Positions 61,473 to 64,000 of a DNA stretch of 64,000 nucleotides are shown in pieces; position 1 is the first letter of the stretch, and each line of letters opens with the position of its first letter. The notes below the pieces were generated by a model that was given only the letters and a program-made list of their open reading frames with translations, ran no database searches and was not told where the DNA came from. The translations under genes and the position numbers were made by a program. The DNA is from Croceivirga sp. (lineage in GTDB: Bacteria; Bacteroidota; Bacteroidia; Flavobacteriales; Flavobacteriaceae), in assembly GCA_028281025.1 (NCBI GenBank), contig JANQKR010000016.1:62001-126000 (forward strand), written 5' to 3'.

Positions 61473-62615
61473 ATGAACAAACCATTATTGCTCCTTTTTG
61501 GGCTGCTTTGCTTTGGCCTTAACGCACAGATAACCAAAGAAATCTTTGAATCCTTCAAACTACAGGAACGCAGGGATGTATCGTACTACTTCCCCGAAAA
61601 TTATTCCGAAGACAAAAAATATCCCCTAATTGTGGTACTGGATGCCGATTACCTCTTTGACCTGGTCGTCTCCAATGCCAAATTTTTTAGCAAGTACCAT
61701 CGTATGCCCGAGTCCATTATAGTAGGCGTACACCAAGAAGAAAACGAATTGCGATGGGAAGATTGCGATTTTGAGCAAACCACGGGCCTGCCCACGGAAA
61801 AGGGGAAGCTTTTTTACGAGTTTCTGGGAACCGAATTGATTCCCTACTTGGAAACCAGCTATGCCATTGCACCCTTTAAGATGTTCATTGGTTATGATAT
61901 CACTGCCAATTTTGGAAATTACTTTTTGTTCAAGGACAAATCGTTGTTCAATTCCTATCTCATAATTTCACCGGTATTGGCCACTGAGATGGAAAGTAGG
62001 ATTCCCTCCCGACTATCCGATCTGAACCAGGAAATCTTTTACAACTTGGTTTTGGAAAATAGCAAGACCGAGGATCGCAATCGAATTCTCCAAATGAACA
62101 ATGCCATTGCCTCAATTAACAAGGAGACCTTGCATTACTTCTTCGATGAATATGAAGAACCCGACCATACGTCAATTGCAGCATATGGGATTAGCAAAGC
62201 CTTTGATAATATTTTTAAAATGTTCCGCCCCATTAGTCCCAAGGAATATAAGGAGCAAATACTGACTTCCAACGAGCCGGTGATCCAATACCTGGAAAAC
62301 AAATATGGCATGATTGAAAATTTGCTGGGCTTTAAAAAGGAAGTTGAACTGAACGACATTATGGCCATATATGCGGGCAGCTTAAAAAAGGACGATTTCG
62401 ATTCCCTAAAGGCACTTTCGGATATTTGCAAAAAACAGTTTCCCGAGACCATGCTTGGGTTTTATTTGGAAGGCGAGTATTTGGAGCTTGCCGGGGAACC
62501 CAAAAAGGCAATGAAAGCCTTTGAAAAATCCTTTCTAATGGACGAGATCGACTTCTTGACCAAAGAAATGGCCCTGGAAAAAATTGATGCCATAAAGGCA
62601 GATTTTGGCTACTGA
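61473..62615 (+). CDS. Esterase-like alpha/beta-hydrolase-fold protein, Ser nucleophile replaced
   Basis: 380 residues, signal peptide ending LNAQ. The esterase-D-type core is present: KKYPLIVVLDADYLFDLVVSNAKFF, IIVGVHQ, then the elbow IGYDITANFG where the usual Gly-x-Ser-x-Gly serine is Asp142. The acid/His region ends DHTSIAAYG with His kept. The last 80 residues are helical and TPR-like (TMLGFYLEGEYLELAGEPKKAMKAFEKSF). It may be a binding protein rather than an esterase, or use Asp as nucleophile. It lies between the flippase-like gene and radA. Confidence 0.85.
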   Translation: MNKPLLLLFGLLCFGLNAQITKEIFESFKLQERRDVSYYFPENYSEDKKYPLIVVLDADYLFDLVVSNAKFFSKYHRMPESIIVGVHQEENELRWEDCDFEQTTGLPTEKGKLFYEFLGTELIPYLETSYAIAPFKMFIGYDITANFGNYFLFKDKSLFNSYLIISPVLATEMESRIPSRLSDLNQEIFYNLVLENSKTEDRNRILQMNNAIASINKETLHYFFDEYEEPDHTSIAAYGISKAFDNIFKMFRPISPKEYKEQILTSNEPVIQYLENKYGMIENLLGFKKEVELNDIMAIYAGSLKKDDFDSLKALSDICKKQFPETMLGFYLEGEYLELAGEPKKAMKAFEKSFLMDEIDFLTKEMALEKIDAIKADFGY

Positions 62616-62636
62616 TGGTTTTGCTATCTTAGCCCA

Positions 62637-63998
62637 ATGGCTAAGACCAAAACTGCTTTTTTCTGTCAAAATTGTGGGGCCCAATATCCAAAATGGATTG
62701 GGCAGTGCACCTCTTGTAAACAATGGAACACCATTGTTGAGGAAGTGGTCGAAAAAGAGGAAAAATCGGCCTGGAAACCCGCCTTATCAAAACAGGGCAA
62801 AACGGCCAGACCCCTTCCGATCAACGAAATAACCAACGACAGTGAAGTTCGATTCAATTTACTGGACCAAGAATTCAATAGGGTCCTGGGCGGTGGATTG
62901 GTTCCGGGCTCCTTGACCTTGTTGGGAGGGGAACCGGGAATCGGGAAAAGCACGCTCCTACTCCAAATTGCCTTAAAAGTACCCATTAGAACACTTTATG
63001 TGTCCGGCGAAGAAAGCCAAAAGCAAATTAAGATGCGGGCGGACAGGATTACGCCCACGGCCAAAAATTGTTACATCCTTACCGAAACCAAGACCCAAAA
63101 CATTTTTCAACAGATAGTGGCCTTGGAACCCAATTTGGTCGTTATTGATTCCATTCAAACCCTACATTCGGATTACATAGAATCGGCTCCGGGGAGCATT
63201 TCGCAAATACGGGAATGTACGGCGGAGCTCATCAAATTTGCCAAAGAAAGCAATACTCCCGTAATCCTGGTGGGACATATTACCAAGGACGGTACCATTG
63301 CAGGTCCCAAAATTTTGGAGCACATGGTCGATACGGTTCTTCAATTCGAAGGAGACAGAAATTATGTGTATCGGATCTTACGGTCCTTGAAAAATCGATT
63401 TGGTTCTACGGCAGAGTTGGGGATTTACGAAATGCAAGGCAGTGGCTTAAGGGAAGTGATCAATCCCTCCGAAATATTGATTTCCAATAACGAAGGGGAA
63501 TTGAGTGGAACTGCCATTGCAGCAACGGTAGAAGGTATGCGGCCTTTGTTGATCGAAGTTCAGGCATTGGTAAGTACTGCAGTATATGGAACCCCCCAGC
63601 GCTCGGCCACGGGATTCAATGCGAAACGATTGAATATGCTATTGGCCGTTCTGGAAAAACGTGCTGGTTTTAAATTGGCGGCAAAAGACGTTTTCCTTAA
63701 CATTACCGGAGGAATCACAGTGGACGATCCAGCCATTGATTTGGCCGTAATGGCCGCAATACTGTCCAGCAATGCCGATATCCCCATAGAAAAAGGGACC
63801 TGTTTTGCCGCCGAGATTGGGTTGGCCGGGGAAGTGCGGCCCATACAACGTGTGGATCAACGAATCCTAGAGGCTGAAAAATTGGGGTTTTCTACGATTT
63901 ACGTCTCCAAACGAAGTAAAATTGGTTTAAAAAACCCGAACATACAGGTATTCCTTGTTTCCAAAATTGAGGACGTTGTAAGCCATCTTTTTGGGTAG
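62637..63998 (+). CDS. radA: DNA repair protein RadA
   Basis: 453 residues, complete; the TAG stop is two bases before the window end. Zinc finger Cys10, Cys13, Cys24, Cys27; RecA-like ATPase with Walker A GGEPGIGKST (97-106) and IDSIQTLHSDYIESAPGS; the RadA-specific KNRFG motif in RSLKNRFGSTAEL; C-terminal Lon-type domain (ALVSTAVYGTPQRSATGFNAKRLNMLLAVLEKRAG). RadA drives branch migration in recombination. It starts 21 bases after the hydrolase-like gene. Confidence 0.98.
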   Translation: MAKTKTAFFCQNCGAQYPKWIGQCTSCKQWNTIVEEVVEKEEKSAWKPALSKQGKTARPLPINEITNDSEVRFNLLDQEFNRVLGGGLVPGSLTLLGGEPGIGKSTLLLQIALKVPIRTLYVSGEESQKQIKMRADRITPTAKNCYILTETKTQNIFQQIVALEPNLVVIDSIQTLHSDYIESAPGSISQIRECTAELIKFAKESNTPVILVGHITKDGTIAGPKILEHMVDTVLQFEGDRNYVYRILRSLKNRFGSTAELGIYEMQGSGLREVINPSEILISNNEGELSGTAIAATVEGMRPLLIEVQALVSTAVYGTPQRSATGFNAKRLNMLLAVLEKRAGFKLAAKDVFLNITGGITVDDPAIDLAVMAAILSSNADIPIEKGTCFAAEIGLAGEVRPIQRVDQRILEAEKLGFSTIYVSKRSKIGLKNPNIQVFLVSKIEDVVSHLFG

Positions 63999-64000
63999 CA

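Overview
This window is a stretch of chromosome from a member of the Bacteroidota, most likely a marine Flavobacteriaceae (Muricauda/Maribacter type). The evidence is the gliding genes gldD and gldE, three TonB-dependent receptors with N-terminal carboxypeptidase-regulatory-like domains, several families largely confined to the phylum (DUF4301, DUF4270, DUF4199, TPR-LuxR regulators), the split atpDC locus, and Bacteroidota-type promoter boxes (TTG-N19-TAnnTTTG, clearest in front of rplU). No tRNA, rRNA, CRISPR array, prophage or complete insertion sequence was seen. Almost all of it reads as stable core genome; the one clear mobile trace is a 244-bp MITE-like element at 6852-7095.

Regions 1-14 kb: the 3' part of a hybrid histidine kinase faces a sigma54-dependent NtrC-type regulator. 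Beyond the regulator lie two small secreted PepSY-like paralogues, the nearer with a near-consensus sigma54 promoter. Then comes an operon of a thiamine-binding-like protein, a PnuC-type transporter, a NadR-like kinase and DUF4301, apparently vitamin or nucleoside salvage. A MITE sits exactly between this operon and an Sfp-type phosphopantetheinyl transferase. ahcY, a DUF3332 lipoprotein, an M61 peptidase and a LytS/LytTR two-component pair follow.

Regions 14-31 kb: a TonB receptor heads a same-strand run of an SDR, two DinB/DUF1569-like secreted paralogues, a START-like lipoprotein and a dienelactone-hydrolase lipoprotein. This is the best candidate here for an uncharacterised envelope system. 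Next is a phytate module on the minus strand (TPR-LuxR regulator, TonB receptor, beta-propeller phytase), rpmA/rplU with an extended L21, a DUF4199 membrane protein, and a two-subunit M16 peptidase.

Regions 31-49 kb: a DUF3179 protein; the conserved mutY-ssb-gldE-gldD block, divergent from HU, a 29-residue AURKAIP1/COX24-like gene, RNase G and recX. A biotin locus follows (bioF, DUF2007 protein, bioD, GT90 glycosyltransferase, bioA, a ketoacyl synthase, then a flotillin/NfeD pair, bioB and a JmjC-like cupin protein).

Regions 49-64 kb: atpDC, a third TonB receptor, glmS, a DUF4270 lipoprotein carrying calcium-binding-type repeats, and an N-terminal-only glycogen synthase-like protein. The last is divergent from panC, panD, a flippase-like membrane protein, an esterase-like protein lacking its serine nucleophile, and radA, which ends two bases before the window does.
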